Source of the DNA: Riptortus pedestris
Lineage: Eukaryota > Arthropoda > Insecta > Hemiptera > Alydidae
Direction: 5' to 3'
DNA: 64,000 nucleotides
NCBI GenBank assembly: GCA_019009955.1
Contig: CM032231.1
Location: 38,554,001 to 38,618,000 of the forward strand
Shown: piece after piece, positions 12,649 to 24,385 of the stretch
Layout: the number at the start of each line of letters is the position of its first letter
Numbering within the stretch: position 1 is the stretch's first letter
Program-made: the position numbers and the translations under genes
Notes under the pieces: generated by a model
Told to the model about the DNA's origin: nothing
Database searches by the model: none
What the model saw: the letters and a program-made list of their open reading frames with translations, nothing else

Positions 12649-13017
12649 TATTGGGACGAAGCGATAATAACTGACCATACTGTGCATCATAACAAACCGG
12701 ATATTCTAATTATTGAGAAGACCACTAAGACTGCTGATATTATTGACATTGCAGTACCCGATGATTAGAATATTCGAAAATCTTATGCCGAAAAATTAAG
12801 AAAATATAGGGAATTGGCTATCGAGCTCCAGGGGGTATACAAACTGAAATCTGCCATAGTTACGTCTATTATAGTAAGTTCAAATGGACTCGTCCCAAAA
12901 ACGACAATAGCATGCACCAAGAATTTAAATCTGCCAACAACAATTATAATAGAAGCACAGCAAGGGGTACTTCTTGATACTGCCAGAATCGTGCGGAAAT
13001 TTTTAAATTCCCCTTAA
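12649..13017 (+). pseudogene. LINE C-terminal PD-(D/E)XK (restriction-like) endonuclease fragment
   Basis: A 122-codon frame with a single TAG (about 12766) ends at 13015. It reads [20 protein letters not shown] then [19 protein letters not shown], after the stop KYRELAIELQGVYKLKSAIV and finally LLDTARIVRKFL. K-PD-x(n)-IDIAVP is the restriction-like endonuclease motif at the C-terminus of insect LINE ORFs that also end in RIVRKFL. Fragment is flanked by (AAT)n repeats. One stop codon suggests moderate age. Confidence 0.75.
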
Positions 13018-14066
13018 CATGTCGCAATCACAAACTCCATATCGGTTGGATTTCCCCTCGATATGGATTTTATTCCAGTTTTTACTGAGTATAAACCTCC
13101 CCAATAATAATAATAATAATACAAACGAAATTTAGTCGTTCACTAAACCCAGCCCATCCCTGTCACCCTAAAGAACTCCTTGGCCTTGTTTTATACGGAA
13201 TCAAACCTAACATTTAAATCGAATATTAACAGTTTTTAATATAAACACATTTACATTTTACTGTTTACTGGCTTGGGTAAACCCCTACCCTGGCTCATCT
13301 GATTATCTCTTAAAACAACAGTTTCACTAAGCGTCTCATTTTCTACTTAAATTTTACGTGCTGTTTCAGTAGTCTTCATAAGAAGGCAGAAATAGAGAAT
13401 AGGATGTGGGATTTCATCACAGCGTGTCATTCTGCTAAGTGCGCTAAAGTGCACAGATTAAGCAGCTGTGAGTGACCAATTTATTGTATTATGTTATTTT
13501 ATTAAAAAATGTCTCAATCCCTGCTCCTCATATCTTGTAAACATAAAAGATAGGTTGCTTGATATGGAAGAAATAGAGAATATAATGCGAGATTCCCAAA
13601 TGTCCATCATTTCAGGACGTAAAAAGTCTGGCTAGTTCACGCAACCCCAAATCAGCTTATAAAATTTAACCATTATTTGGAGAGCGGGAAAGAGTTGAAT
13701 AGAAATTGAATGCAATAAATCAATATGAATAAATAGACACAATCATTTTTCATGAGTGATTTAGGAAACAAGAAAACATAATGTTTTGCAAATATTATAG
13801 AATAGACGTGGCATTTTTATTTCATTCGGTACTAACAAGACATAAAATTATGAAAAAAAGGTTGTAAAATTTTGTAAAACTGTCAACTAAACACAGGTTT
13901 GGAAGTTTTCCCAACGGAAATTATAGAAACTTTTCCATTTAAGATGAAAAACAATAACGATATGGGTAAGTTTGACATAAATATTTTATAGTTAGAAACA
14001 AATTTATAAAATGACACAAGAAATAAATCGAATTAGCATTTCGTGTGTGTGTGTTCAATGAATAAT
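13018..14066. other. Unassigned AT-rich sequence
   Basis: (AAT)n at 13104-13121; otherwise no repeat or gene signal seen. Confidence 0.5.
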
Positions 14067-14185
14067 TTTTTAGCAGATTTACCTTAAGGGAAATCAGCTA
14101 TTGAGGTCATTCTCATGACGCGATTTTCGAAATTTTTCTTCCGAATGTCCATCTACCCAGGAGATGACGAAAATGAGGTCCGTTC

Positions 14186-14270
<85 letters not shown>

Positions 14271-14275
14271 CACCT

Positions 14276-14324
<49 letters not shown>

Positions 14325-14825
14325 CACATACATATATTTGTCTGTTACCGCTCTAGCGGTCGCAATTTTTGTGTTATCGTAACCAAACTTGATATATAAT
14401 CGTTTTATGTAAAAGGAATGACCATGTTCGTTCATGGCTGAAATCGAACCAGGGAAGGGGGGGAGGGTTTAGAGGGGCAGAATTTCGAAAATTCTTAATA
14501 TCTCTGTTAATATGCGTCGAATCAAAAAATTGTATAGAACCAATATTATTGCAAATTAATTGTTCTATAAATGTTGTAATGAATATTTCTTCACTATCTC
14601 GATTATTAACTGAGATATTTGCATTCTTTAGTTTTCGGTCTTCAGTAAAGCCCCACTCCTACTCATCTCATATTAACAATATTCAATTATGTTATGAAGC
14701 ACTTTATTTGAGGCTTAAATACCAAATACTTTCTCTTTGAACTTTTAAGTTTTGAAATAAATGCAAATACGTGGCGCACGTGGTGTAAATCTGCTTAGTT
14801 AACACAGCCCCTGCGTGACGGACTT
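14067..14825 (-). mobile_element. HINE-like family, full copy (module II) with large microsatellite
   Basis: Read on -, 5' end GTCCGTCACGCAGGGGCTGT near 14822 and 3' end GGTAAATCTGCTAAAAAA at 14067. A compound (TG)n(TA)n...(CA)n(TA)n tract occupies 14191-14335, exactly where other copies have short TA runs. The open frames across it are repeat artefacts. Confidence 0.85.
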
Positions 14826-16685
14826 TGGTAAGATAAATGCAAATCTCTTCGATATAACTTCATTTAAGATTTTATCTTCTGTAACACCTTCTATAACAGT
14901 TTCATGGAAAAGTAAATATTATATTAGGTAATGGGAGAATCTAATGTTACTTTTTTTCAGTTTTAACTTAATCAATCTCAGGTGCCGGAAAAGCCTTATA
15001 TGTACACACACACACACGCGCGCGCACACACACACACCAAATTAACGGGTTGTATTTTTGCCACCTATAATGCTTTGAAAAAGCACATCATGAGGACAAA
15101 CTAAATATTTAATTTCCAACCAGGAGTCCAGACTAGTGCGAGTTGGGTGTTGCCATTGAGGGGCAATCTCAATATCATTATTTATAATCCTTAGGAAAGA
15201 AATCTATAAGAAACTGATCGATGAGGTGATGAAGCTAAGTATGTTTAGTCACTGATTATAATTGAAGAGTCATTAGGATAATACTGTCCGTTGAGGCGGA
15301 GATCCTTAAACGTTAACCCACTTTTAAAGTAACGTGACGTCAGTTCTCTCACTCGCTTAACTCTTAATGGTCTCATTAGTTTCATAATTAGACACAATTT
15401 TAACAAAAAGGTTTTGGGATTTTTTTTTTCTTTTAAATACAAAAAATGAACATTTTCATAGCACAATTATACTGTTATTTCTTCATAACATGGTAAGATT
15501 GGTTGTGGAATTAGTAAAGCTATTATCTATTTATAGTCATGAAAATACAAGGAATCTTCTTATAAAACGTCTGTTCGCGGAAGAATGAAGTCCGAAAAGT
15601 GAAGCCAGTGCGCGCCAGTCGATGACGGCATCTGCCGTCCACTCATTCTTGCCCTAGACTGGGGACTGCCAGGGGGCCTTACAGGAAAGGTCAAGAAGGC
15701 CCAGAACAAGATAGAAGTTGAGTTCGGCAGACAGTAAAAAAACAGCTTATCATCGTGGGTGAAAAACCTCCCAAAATATGCGAGTAGGCGCGCCCGTAGG
15801 GCGATCTAGCAGAGAAGCGGGGAAGAACTATGAATAGGAGAAGAAGAGAAGAACTATGACTATAATAAAACACGTGAGTACTCACATTCAAAATCACAAC
15901 TTTAAACCCCACATGTGCAAGGCAACTATAAATATTTCCCCCACATACAAGGCGCAACCGACCTTCATCAGATGCATTTAGAGAGACCCATTTACTCATC
16001 CGGACTTGCGGAGACTGGCAATCTGTAATTGGAGAAAACGTAGACACAATGGTAGCCAGCTCAACATCCTATCTGACTGTAATGTTTATTAAGCAAGTAA
16101 GACCTTCTATAAATAATGAAGAGAGACGAGAAGGAAGAGGGTAGATAGTAATCATCTCAAAATGTTTCTCGAAACTTAAATCGCCATTATTGCAAAAGAG
16201 AGGACACGTTTAGATTTAAAGAACTCTGTAGATAGACACGTGACGGTGGCTTCCCTCGCCTCACACACACACACCAGTAGGTTAAAACCAGAATTAAATA
16301 AATGAAATTTTTTCGAAATTAATTTTTTTTTTTAATGACTGTAAGAACAATTACGTCGCGAAGGTGTACTATGTTAAATGAAAATATCATCAACAGGATT
16401 GAGAAATATTAAGAGAGCAAGCACTTAATTAGAAAGTACGAAGGATGTACATTGATGAAACACATGGATGCGTAGACAGTGGAATGTTTGGTACAGAGAA
16501 AGTTTACTACTATTTATGCTATTTAATTTGAAATTTACTTTACAAATGAACTTCAAAAACTAATAAAATATAAGAAAAATATGATTGAAATTGATACTCC
16601 TTTAAATCAGTACCTCAATCAATCTGTAAATCTAAGGCGATTGGTTCTTAATCACTAGAATTACAAATGATAGAAAACTAGAAAA
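14826..16685. other. Unassigned; CpG-rich patch 15570-15840
   Basis: (CA)n(CG)n at 15004-15036. 15570-15840 is GC-rich with GCGCGCCAGTCGATGACGGC and a 118-codon - strand frame (15691-16047) lacking any recognisable domain. Confidence 0.4.
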
Positions 16686-16954
16686 AAAGTCCAGGGATTG
16701 CGTAAACTAATAGATTTTCCACGTGCTGGTATAACGCACTTGTGATTTCATCTCACCACAAATTAACATTTTTGAGACAATAACGTAAAATCTTACTAGA
16801 AGGCATAAGACAACAAATTTGCATGTACCTTCTATTAAGAAGGTCTCTAGAAAACAATGTTTGGTATTTCAGCTTCGAGTGGTTTATTATATAACAGAGT
16901 ATTGTTTGTGTGACATGAGTAGGAGTGGAGGTTTGCAGAAGGCTGAGAACTAAA
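16686..16954 (+). repeat. HINE-like copy, left half of an element split by insertion
   Basis: 5' end AAAAGTCCAGGGATTGCGTA (degraded), module III then II sequence up to AAGGCTGAGAACTAAAA. The missing continuation ATGCAAATATCTCGG is found at 17579, so this and 17580-18012 are one element split by the copy at 16955-17579. Confidence 0.8.
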
Positions 16955-17406
16955 AAGTCCGTCACGCAGGGGCTGCGTAAACTAAGCAGATGTCCCACGT
17001 GAAGTTTTACAATAGAGAAATTTCAGAATAGAGAGTCAAACAGTTACGGGAACGGCCCGAACTAGCTCTTGACGGAATCTCACGACTAGAACCGAAGTTA
17101 GCCGATCTCATCTCAGAAGCTGAAAACAGAAAAATGCAAATATCTCGGTTAATATTCAAGATACAGAATACATGTATATAACATTATTTATAGTAAATTT
17201 AATTTGCAATAAGATTGGTTCTATATAATTTTTCGATCCGACGTATAGTAATGGAGATATTTCGAATTTTCGAAAATCCTCCCCTCTAACCCCCCCCCCC
17301 CTCCCACTGGTCCGATTTCAGCCATTAACGAACTTGATCTTTATTTTTGCATAAATCGTTTAAATATATCTCTATATATATCTATGTATATATATATATC
17401 TATCTA

Positions 17407-17457
<51 letters not shown>

Positions 17458-17579
17458 GAACGGACCTCATTTTCGTCATCTCCTGGGTAGGATCGATGGA
17501 CATTTGAAGAAATTTTTCGAAACTCGCGTCATGAGTACGACCTCAATAGCTGATTTCCCTTAAGGGAAATCTGCTAAAA
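16955..17579 (+). mobile_element. HINE-like family, intact copy (module I), nested
   Basis: GTCCGTCACGCAGGGGCTGC at 16957, AGCAGATGTCCCACGTG, module I (AAGTTTTACAATAGAGAAAT), C-rich tract 17281-17306, (TA)n 17395-17453, then the perfect hairpin GATTTCCCTTAAGGGAAATC and TGCTAAAA. Inserted into an older copy of the same family. Confidence 0.9.
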
Positions 17580-18012
17580 ATGCAAATATCTCGGTCCACA
17601 TTCAAGATAGAGAATGTAAATAGCAATACCTATACTTGGAGAGAAGAAAACGTCCAATTCTTCACTTCCGACAATACTACTGTGAAACGATATATATCAA
17701 TCAATTTCCGATAAGATTGGTTTTATACAATTTTTCGATCCGACTTGTAATAACGGAGATATTTCGAAATCCCCCCTCCCACTGGTCCGATCTCAGACAT
17801 GAACGAACTTGACTTTTGGTTTTGCATGAAACGCTTTTTTGTAACAGTCAAAAAAATTTGCCACCGCTGGAGCGGTAACTGATAACGAAGGGATAATTTT
17901 GAACGGGCTATAGTCATCTCCTAGGTAGGATCGATGGGCATTTGAGGAATTCTTTCGAAAATCGGGACACGAGTGCAACCTCAATAGCTGATTTCAGCTA
18001 TCTGCCAAAAAG
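17580..18012 (+). repeat. HINE-like copy, right half of the split element
   Basis: Begins TGCAAATATCTCGGTCCACA and ends AGCTGATTTCAGCTATCTGC-CAAAAAG (eroded hairpin). The next copy starts 4-8 bases later in the same orientation. Confidence 0.8.
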
Positions 18013-18015
18013 AAA

Positions 18016-18427
18016 AAGTCCATCACGCAGGGGGACTATGCATAAACTAATCAGATTTACCACGTGAAATTATACAATAGAGAAATCTCCATACGAGAGC
18101 CGAACAAGCTTTTAGCGGGAAACTCCTCCGTTATCAGCCCACATTTAATAAAAATGCAAATATTTCGGTTAATATATAAAATAGAGAATAAATGTATAGA
18201 ACAATATTTATAGTAAATGTAATTTGCAATAAGATTGGTTCTATGGTAACGGAGATATTTCGAATATTCGAAAATCCCCCCTCTAAACCCCCCCTCCACT
18301 GGTCCGATTTCAGCCATTAACGAACTTAGTCTTTATTTTTGCATAAAACGTTTAAATATGGAGGTAGTTAACGCTCAAACAAAAATTGCGACCGCTAAAG
18401 CGTTAACAGGCACAAACACAAACACGC

Positions 18428-18505
<78 letters not shown>

Positions 18506-18575
18506 TTCTGAACGGACCTTATTTTCGTCATCTCCTGGTTAGGATCGATGGACATTTAAGGGAAATCTGCTAAAA
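18016..18575 (+). mobile_element. HINE-like family copy (module I)
   Basis: 5' AAAAAGTCCATCACGCAGGG, module I, (CA)n/(TA)n 18418-18502, 3' core shortened by a deletion from GACATTTA directly to AGGGAAATCTGCTAAAA. Confidence 0.85.
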
Positions 18576-19164
18576 TGTATCAGAAGCCATATCTTTCCTG
18601 GCCCACAGACATGATGAAGTTAGCATACTGCGTAATCAGCTTCCTTATTAATATTGCCACCCTAGACCGTATTACTAATAGAAAATGTGTGAGCATTTAT
18701 GCTACTGCGCCGATGAGTAAAAGGGAGAGCGAGTTCTCCGGAAACTCTAGTGCTAAAGAGGAAGTGATCATTTGACTCTCTTGTTTACAGGTCGTGGGAA
18801 TGGCTTATTAGTAAAAGCCCGTCTGGCTGGGAGTAGTTTTTTGCAGCATGTACTTTCAGAATTAGTTTAGTTTATTAATTTTTTTTCAATTTAATTTAAA
18901 ACCTGTTATAATTACTGATTAGATTTGTTCTGATAAACTAATTGAACTTGAATTTATAATTTAATTCAATCATTATTATTTGCATTAGGTCAAATAAGAT
19001 AAATCATAATAATATTCATAAAAATAGAATATATATACAATGCTTGCCATAATACCAAAAAACTCTGCTAAAATCCGCTGAGTATCAGACAGCAGATTTT
19101 ATAATTAACATAAATCTTATAAAATGCTTCCAAAATAAAGTTACTTTTTTATCATGCCAAGAAG

Positions 19165-19235
19165 TTAAAATGTGCATCACGCAGGGGCACATATAAAATT
19201 TCGAACGGACCTCATTTAGCAGATTTTCCATAAGG
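19165..19235 (+). repeat. Miniature chimeric HINE-like fragment
   Basis: GTGCATCACGCAGGGGCA (5' end) joins after a few bases to TTCGAACGGACCTCATTT (3' core), then an inverted 3' end AGCAGATTTTCCATAAGG. A 70-bp deletion derivative. Confidence 0.55.
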
Positions 19236-19491
19236 CCCAGACTCAGAATTTATTGAGGTGGAAACGAAAAGTTGCAATCAAAATAGGGATGTTAGGCCCA
19301 AAGGAAAATTGGGAACTAAAATCTTTTCCACACTATAAATTCCTGCTTAATATTCCTAATTATAAGTTGTTTATTAAATATAATCAAATCATTGAATGGG
19401 TTCAATTTCATATAGGGCCAACGTTTTCGTTCCAAAATCAATGTCATGTTACTCCCAACTTATGCGTAAGCAGCTGGTTAGTTTTGAATTA

Positions 19492-20309
19492 AGTCGACTC
19501 TCGCTAACAAGAACCTCGATAACACGAAATCCTCGATATCACGAATTATTTTTAATCCCCTTGGAAAAACCTCTCTAACACGAAGAAATTACCATATGTA
19601 ACACGAACTAATTTCTGACGAAGATCACAAGGATGAAGAACCAGCATACGTCACATCTAAAGAAGCCAAACAGTACGTACTCTACGTATGTTTTTAGAAA
19701 ACACCAGTGATGTATCAGACAGTGTGTTTTCTTCAATTGTTTCAATCGAGAATATGATTGACAAACGTGTTGCTAACAGTCTTAAACAGAAGAAGCTAAC
19801 GGACTATTTCAACTACTAGTGGGATTGCAATAATATGGTCGGTCCTGTTTACTCTGTTTTACACGATATTTATTATGTTTACTGTAAGTATTTTTTATTA
19901 TACTGAACCAAGTTAAATGTTTAATTTTGAAGCTGTAAGGGATACAGGAAAGTTTTTTTGATTTTAATCAACATTATGACTGATAGTGTTTTTCAGTTTT
20001 AAGCAAAGGAAGATTAAGGACTTATTAATCAGTGGAATTAATATTATATTTTCTGTTTTCTGTGTTTTACCGTTTTTTTTTAATTATGTATATATACATA
20101 TTTTAATTCATTTAAATATTCGTAAAATATTAAGATTATGTAGATTTGTAGAAGATGTAGGGAATAAATCACAGTAGATTTTTTTACCTCTGTAACAAGA
20201 ATTTTCATTTAGTTCACCTCTATAACTCGAACTATGCCTAAGACGAACTATACATAACACGAACAAAAATGGCAGTCCCGTGGAATTTCGTGATAGCGAG
20301 AGTCGACTG
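19492..20309 (+). mobile_element. Pogo/Tigger-like element remnant with C-terminal transposase tail
   Basis: Left end AGTCGACTCTCGCTAACAAG and right-end complement CAGTCGACTCTCGCTATCAC, bordered by TA at 19490-19491 and 20310-20311. Several further CTCTAACACGAA-type repeats occur inside both ends. In one frame 19706-19818 reads DVSDSVFSSIVSIENMIDKR then VANSLKQKKLTDYFNY-stop, the classical end of Tigger-like transposases (…K.KQ..ITDFF). The catalytic part is absent. Confidence 0.82.
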
Positions 20310-21634
20310 TATATAAATACAACAGAATTTACAGTAGTGTTTAATATTTATTATCCACTTAATGTCAAATGGAAATAATAAAATATCAGCAAGTCAATTA
20401 ATCTGAGATGAAGGAACTTTGTCTTCACACCCCATAAGTGATAACGAAAGCTAGATCCAGCGATAGTATATGTGGGTAAATACAATAAAATTTAAATATT
20501 AGTAGTTTTAATATATACGAAAATATTTTAAATTGTAAAAAATAAAAACCTAAAAGTAGTCTTCATATATCCTAATACTTTATATAAGGCTTTTAAAATG
20601 ACTATTTGATTACATTATTTAAAATTAAGTGCCATGAACCTCCAAAAGACGCATGAGCTGTAAAAAGTACTAAATAAATAACAGTGTAAAGGAACACTTT
20701 ACTTATATATTCATTTGCGTTTTACTTCCCTTAGAATTAACAACTAAATTCCTTGAATGAAATGGTGTTACTTTCATAGGCCGGAATTAACTTTATGCGA
20801 TGAGATAAAGGTTATCTAATCTTATGAAAATACTTTTGAGAGAGAGGAAAGATGTAAAGGAAGGAAGGAACGGCAGGAGTCAGAGAATATCCGGTCGCAC
20901 GCCACTCAGCCACCCGAACGACGAGAGGTAGTGGAACGCATCTCCTGAGGAACGCGATGGGAAAACTAAGAGCAACAATAGTTTCCACGCATAGGACAAA
21001 TGTAACGACTACCCTAAGGAGCTATCTTGTTAATAGTCACGCCTCAGATATTTGTGTATTATTGATGTAGTTCTATATATTCTAGACATTTTAAAAAATC
21101 AATTGCTTCTGCTTGATCATTTGTAAATATTCTATCCGGGATAGAGTACCTCAACTGGCAAAATATTGTGAAAGGCAACAAACGCGTATCCTACAAGGTC
21201 TCCGTCCTAGACGTATTGTGCATTCCCTACGTAGACTTGATATGCAGTTTTTAACGTATAAGCGTAAAGCTGTGGTTCATATCTATACGTGTTTGCACAG
21301 TGAGAACAGCAGTAGTTTCTGTATCTGATGAATATTATATATAGGTATATTTTCATTAAGTAGTAAGCATTACGCAAAGTGTCCTTTCCAAAAAATATGT
21401 CACCTTGTCTTTCTTTTGCAAGGGTTATAGTAGCTATCAAAGTCAGTCTAATCCCTTTCCCTAAACCAAGTAATCATTGAACTCTTTTAACTGCAAGCCA
21501 TCATGACATGTAGTCATTCTATAGATTATTCAGTCACTATTAATTGTAATTGTAATCCTTGAAGGTCCTCTGCGAAAACGCGCCACTCAACGCGTCAACA
21601 GCTAAGATCTTCTTCTTTTCTTCTTTCTTAATTT
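20310..21634. other. Unassigned; CpG-rich patch 20850-20965
   Basis: AT-rich except around CGGTCGCACGCCACTCAGCC. Small frames at 21113-21440 overlap on both strands and show no family. Confidence 0.4.
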
Positions 21635-21757
21635 TTATTTTATCGTTACCAAACTTGATATTTAAACGTTTTATGTAAGAATAAAGATCAAGTTCGTTAA
21701 AATCGGACTAATGGAAGAGAAGGGTTAGGGGGGGGGGGACTGAATCCCAGTCCGTTC

Positions 21758-21816
<59 letters not shown>

Positions 21817-22066
21817 TGTAGTTGTTTTTTTTGGAGGTTTGGTTTATGCTGATATTTCGAGAATTTTATTTTCTCTTCCTCAGGCCTGTAAAAATACAGG
21901 TGCTACTTTATAATATTATTATATACAGGAGGTGTTTATGCTATTTTTACCTACCAAGACTAAAGATACTTAAAAACTACTATACATATTGGACTAGAGT
22001 TACTGACCAAACCTCCAAAAAACCAACAACACCATATATAAATATAACCTGTTCGAAAACATCAAC

Positions 22067-22120
<54 letters not shown>

Positions 22121-22455
22121 TTGAGCGTTTTATGGAAGAATAAGTTTGTTAACGGCTAAAATCGGACCAGTGAAAGAAGGGTAAATTTCGAAAATTGGAA
22201 ATATCTCCATTATTACACGCCGGAACAATATATTGGATTAAATATTGCAAATTTAATGGTCTATAAATATTGTTCTATATATTTTTTTTTCTCTATAATG
22301 AGTACTAACCGATATTTTATTTAGCTTCAGTAAACCCCCACTCTTACTCATGTCATACTAACAATAATAATGAAGCACTTCATTCCAATGGCTAAATACC
22401 ACAAATGGTTTTCATTGAACTATTACTTTGCGAGATATATGCAAATATGTCATGT
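21635..22455 (-). mobile_element. HINE-like copies (fragment 21635-21745 and copy 21752-22455)
   Basis: Minus-oriented core (ATCGTTACCAAACTTGATAT, G-rich tract 21728-21740) abuts a second copy starting CAGTCCGTTCAAATTG. The second copy's (TA)n is split by the 224-bp MITE and it continues to module II (CCCCACTCTTACTCATGTCA) at about 22350-22455. Confidence 0.7.
21813..22036. mobile_element. 224-bp MITE with ~31-bp terminal inverted repeats
   Basis: Left end TATGGTGTAGTTG...TTGGAGGTTTGGT and right end GACCAAACCTCCAAAAAACC ... ACACCATA are inverted copies. It sits in the middle of the (TA)n tract of a HINE-like copy (21752-22455), splitting it. No coding capacity. An inner CCTGTA-AAAA-TACAGG hairpin is at about 21885-21900. 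Confidence 0.8.
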
Positions 22456-22680
22456 GATGATCAAGTATGATTTTTGGTACTTTTCTCGCAAATGTTGAAA
22501 CCGTTTCAGTCAACACTAAATATCATATTTGTTACTCGCTGAAATCAGACCTGGAATAGTGGGGGATTAGAGATGGGGGGGTGGGGGTCAAAAATTCAAA
22601 ATATCTCTTATTATGAGTTGGATCGTAAATTGTTGTAGAACCAATCTTGTTAAATTAATTTCCTGACATTTTTATGATTA
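22456..22680 (-). repeat. HINE-like internal fragment
   Basis: Contains AACCGTTTCAGTCAACACTA, the reverse of the insert seen in the copy at 7717, then the G-rich tract and GAACCAATCTTGTTAAATTA core. No termini. Confidence 0.6.
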
Positions 22681-22928
22681 TAAATAATATTTTGATATTG
22701 AATACAGTGCAGATGGATAGATCAGGAACTCATATTTTTAGTTTTCAAGTCTAAAACATTCCATAAGTTCGCTTTAGTTGCTAAGTATTAAGAAATCCCT
22801 CTTAAACACCGAGATCGGGAAATGTTAACATATTGTACATAGTAAAGCCTAGACAAAAAAAAAATAACCATTATTATTCAGGCTCTAATGATTTCCCGAG
22901 CAAAGCCTTAGCTATTATATAAATACAT

Positions 22929-23040
22929 AATTTTGAACGGGCCTCATTTTTGTCATCTAAATAGGATCGATAGATATTTGATAAAATTGTTCGAAAATAG
23001 CATCATGAGTACAACCTCAATACGTAAAATCTGCTTAAAG
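22929..23040 (+). repeat. HINE-like 3' end fragment
   Basis: ATTTTGAACGGGCCTCATTT through ATAGGATCGATAGATATTTG to TAAAATCTGCTTAAAG. Confidence 0.65.
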
Positions 23041-23470
23041 CTTGTCATAAGTTTCAGTATTCCAAAATAATATTAAATAATCAACTACTACTGCTTTGTT
23101 TACTTTTCTAGTTAGTCATGCTTACAGTGTTATTTTTAGAATATTGATAAACAGAGGTGATTTCACTTTCCTGTTATTCGGCACAACTAAACTGCGGTTT
23201 CAGTTTGTACAAATACAATTTAAGTGTCTATTAAATCACAGTATTTTGTTTCACCCTAGTGGTAATTGTGTTTTTTCTTATTTTTTAAATTTTGTTAAGT
23301 TATGTTTGGGTTATTAACTGTTTAAGTTATCTACATGCTAATATTATAAAAAAAAAAGTGTAAACGAATTTCCGTTAGTGCCTAGTTATAAAAAGGAGTA
23401 TATTTCAAGTGAACAGCAACTGGCATTTCATTGTTGAATGCATTAAAAATTGCTTATCTAGATGGTAATA

Positions 23471-23722
23471 TGTCGGTCATATGTATTAAAGTAGTTGCAG
23501 GAGAGTTTATTGCCATTACTATCTAATGGTACTAATGGTTTTAGCAGATTTCCCTGCTGATGAAGTTCGTTAATGGCTGAAATTGGACCAGTGGGAGGGG
23601 GTGGTTTAGGGGGGGAGTATAAGTGGGGATTTTCGAAATATCTCCGTTACTATACGTTGGATTGAAAAATTACATAGAACCAATCTTATTGCAAATTAAA
23701 TTTGCAATTAATATTGACAAAT
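23471..23722 (-). repeat. Left arm of inverted duplication (HINE 3' half plus flank)
   Basis: Reverse complement of 24062-24303. It includes non-element flank (about 23471-23540, e.g. AGTTTATTGCCATTACTATC), the element end TTTTAGCAGATTTCCCTGCT and the core up to GCAAATTAAATTTGCAATTA. A short insertion near 23620 distinguishes the arms. Confidence 0.9.
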
Positions 23723-23835
23723 ACAATTTAAATAAAACATTTAAAAAAAAAAAATCTCTTTTCTATCCTGTCATTTTCATGATAAACCCCCTAAAATGTT
23801 TATAAATATAATGAACTCTTTGATCAAGAATATAA

Positions 23836-24236
23836 AAGTCCGTCACGCAGGGGTGGCTTAAACTAAACAGATTTCCGAACGCGAAGTTTTACAATAGAGA
23901 GATTTCACGAGAGCTGAACAGTTACGGAAACGCCCGAACTAGCTTTTGGCGTAAACTCACTACTAGAACCGAAGTTAGCCGATCTCATCTCGTCCGATAT
24001 CCGTACACACTTAATAAAAATGCAAATATCTCGGTTAATATCCAAAATAGAGAATAAACGTATATGACAATATTAATAGCAAATTTAATTTGCAAGAAGA
24101 TTGGTTCTATGTAATTTTTCAATCCGACGTATAGTAACGGAGATATTTCGAAAATCCCCCCTTCTAAACCACCCCCTTCCACTAGTCCGATTTCAGCCAT
24201 TAACGAAATTGATCAGCAGGGAAATCTGCTAAAACC
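23836..24236 (+). mobile_element. HINE-like family copy (module I), 3' half duplicated in inverted form
   Basis: AAAAGTCCGTCACGCAGGGG start, module I, core, and 3' end GCAGGGAAATCTGCTAAAA. The microsatellite and distal core are deleted. Its 3' half and right flank to 24303 form the right arm of the inverted duplication. Confidence 0.85.
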
Positions 24237-24385
24237 ATTAGTACCATTAGATAGTAATGGCAATAAACTCCCCTGCAACTACTTTAATACATATGACCGA
24301 TATATTTTTTTTTTAATATGGATGAAAGTAAACAACCACCTCCGCAGTATCAAAAGTACAATTAAGGAGTGGCCATCGAGCCATA

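Noticed and set aside
14115..14399. Open frames with Val-Cys and Ile-Tyr repeats across the microsatellite
   Set aside because: They are translations of (TG)n/(TA)n tracts inside a transposable element, not proteins.
15691..16047. 118-codon minus-strand frame
   Set aside because: Longest minus frame in the desert but lacks a domain, and a pyrimidine-rich low-complexity middle suggests chance; kept only as part of a GC-rich patch.
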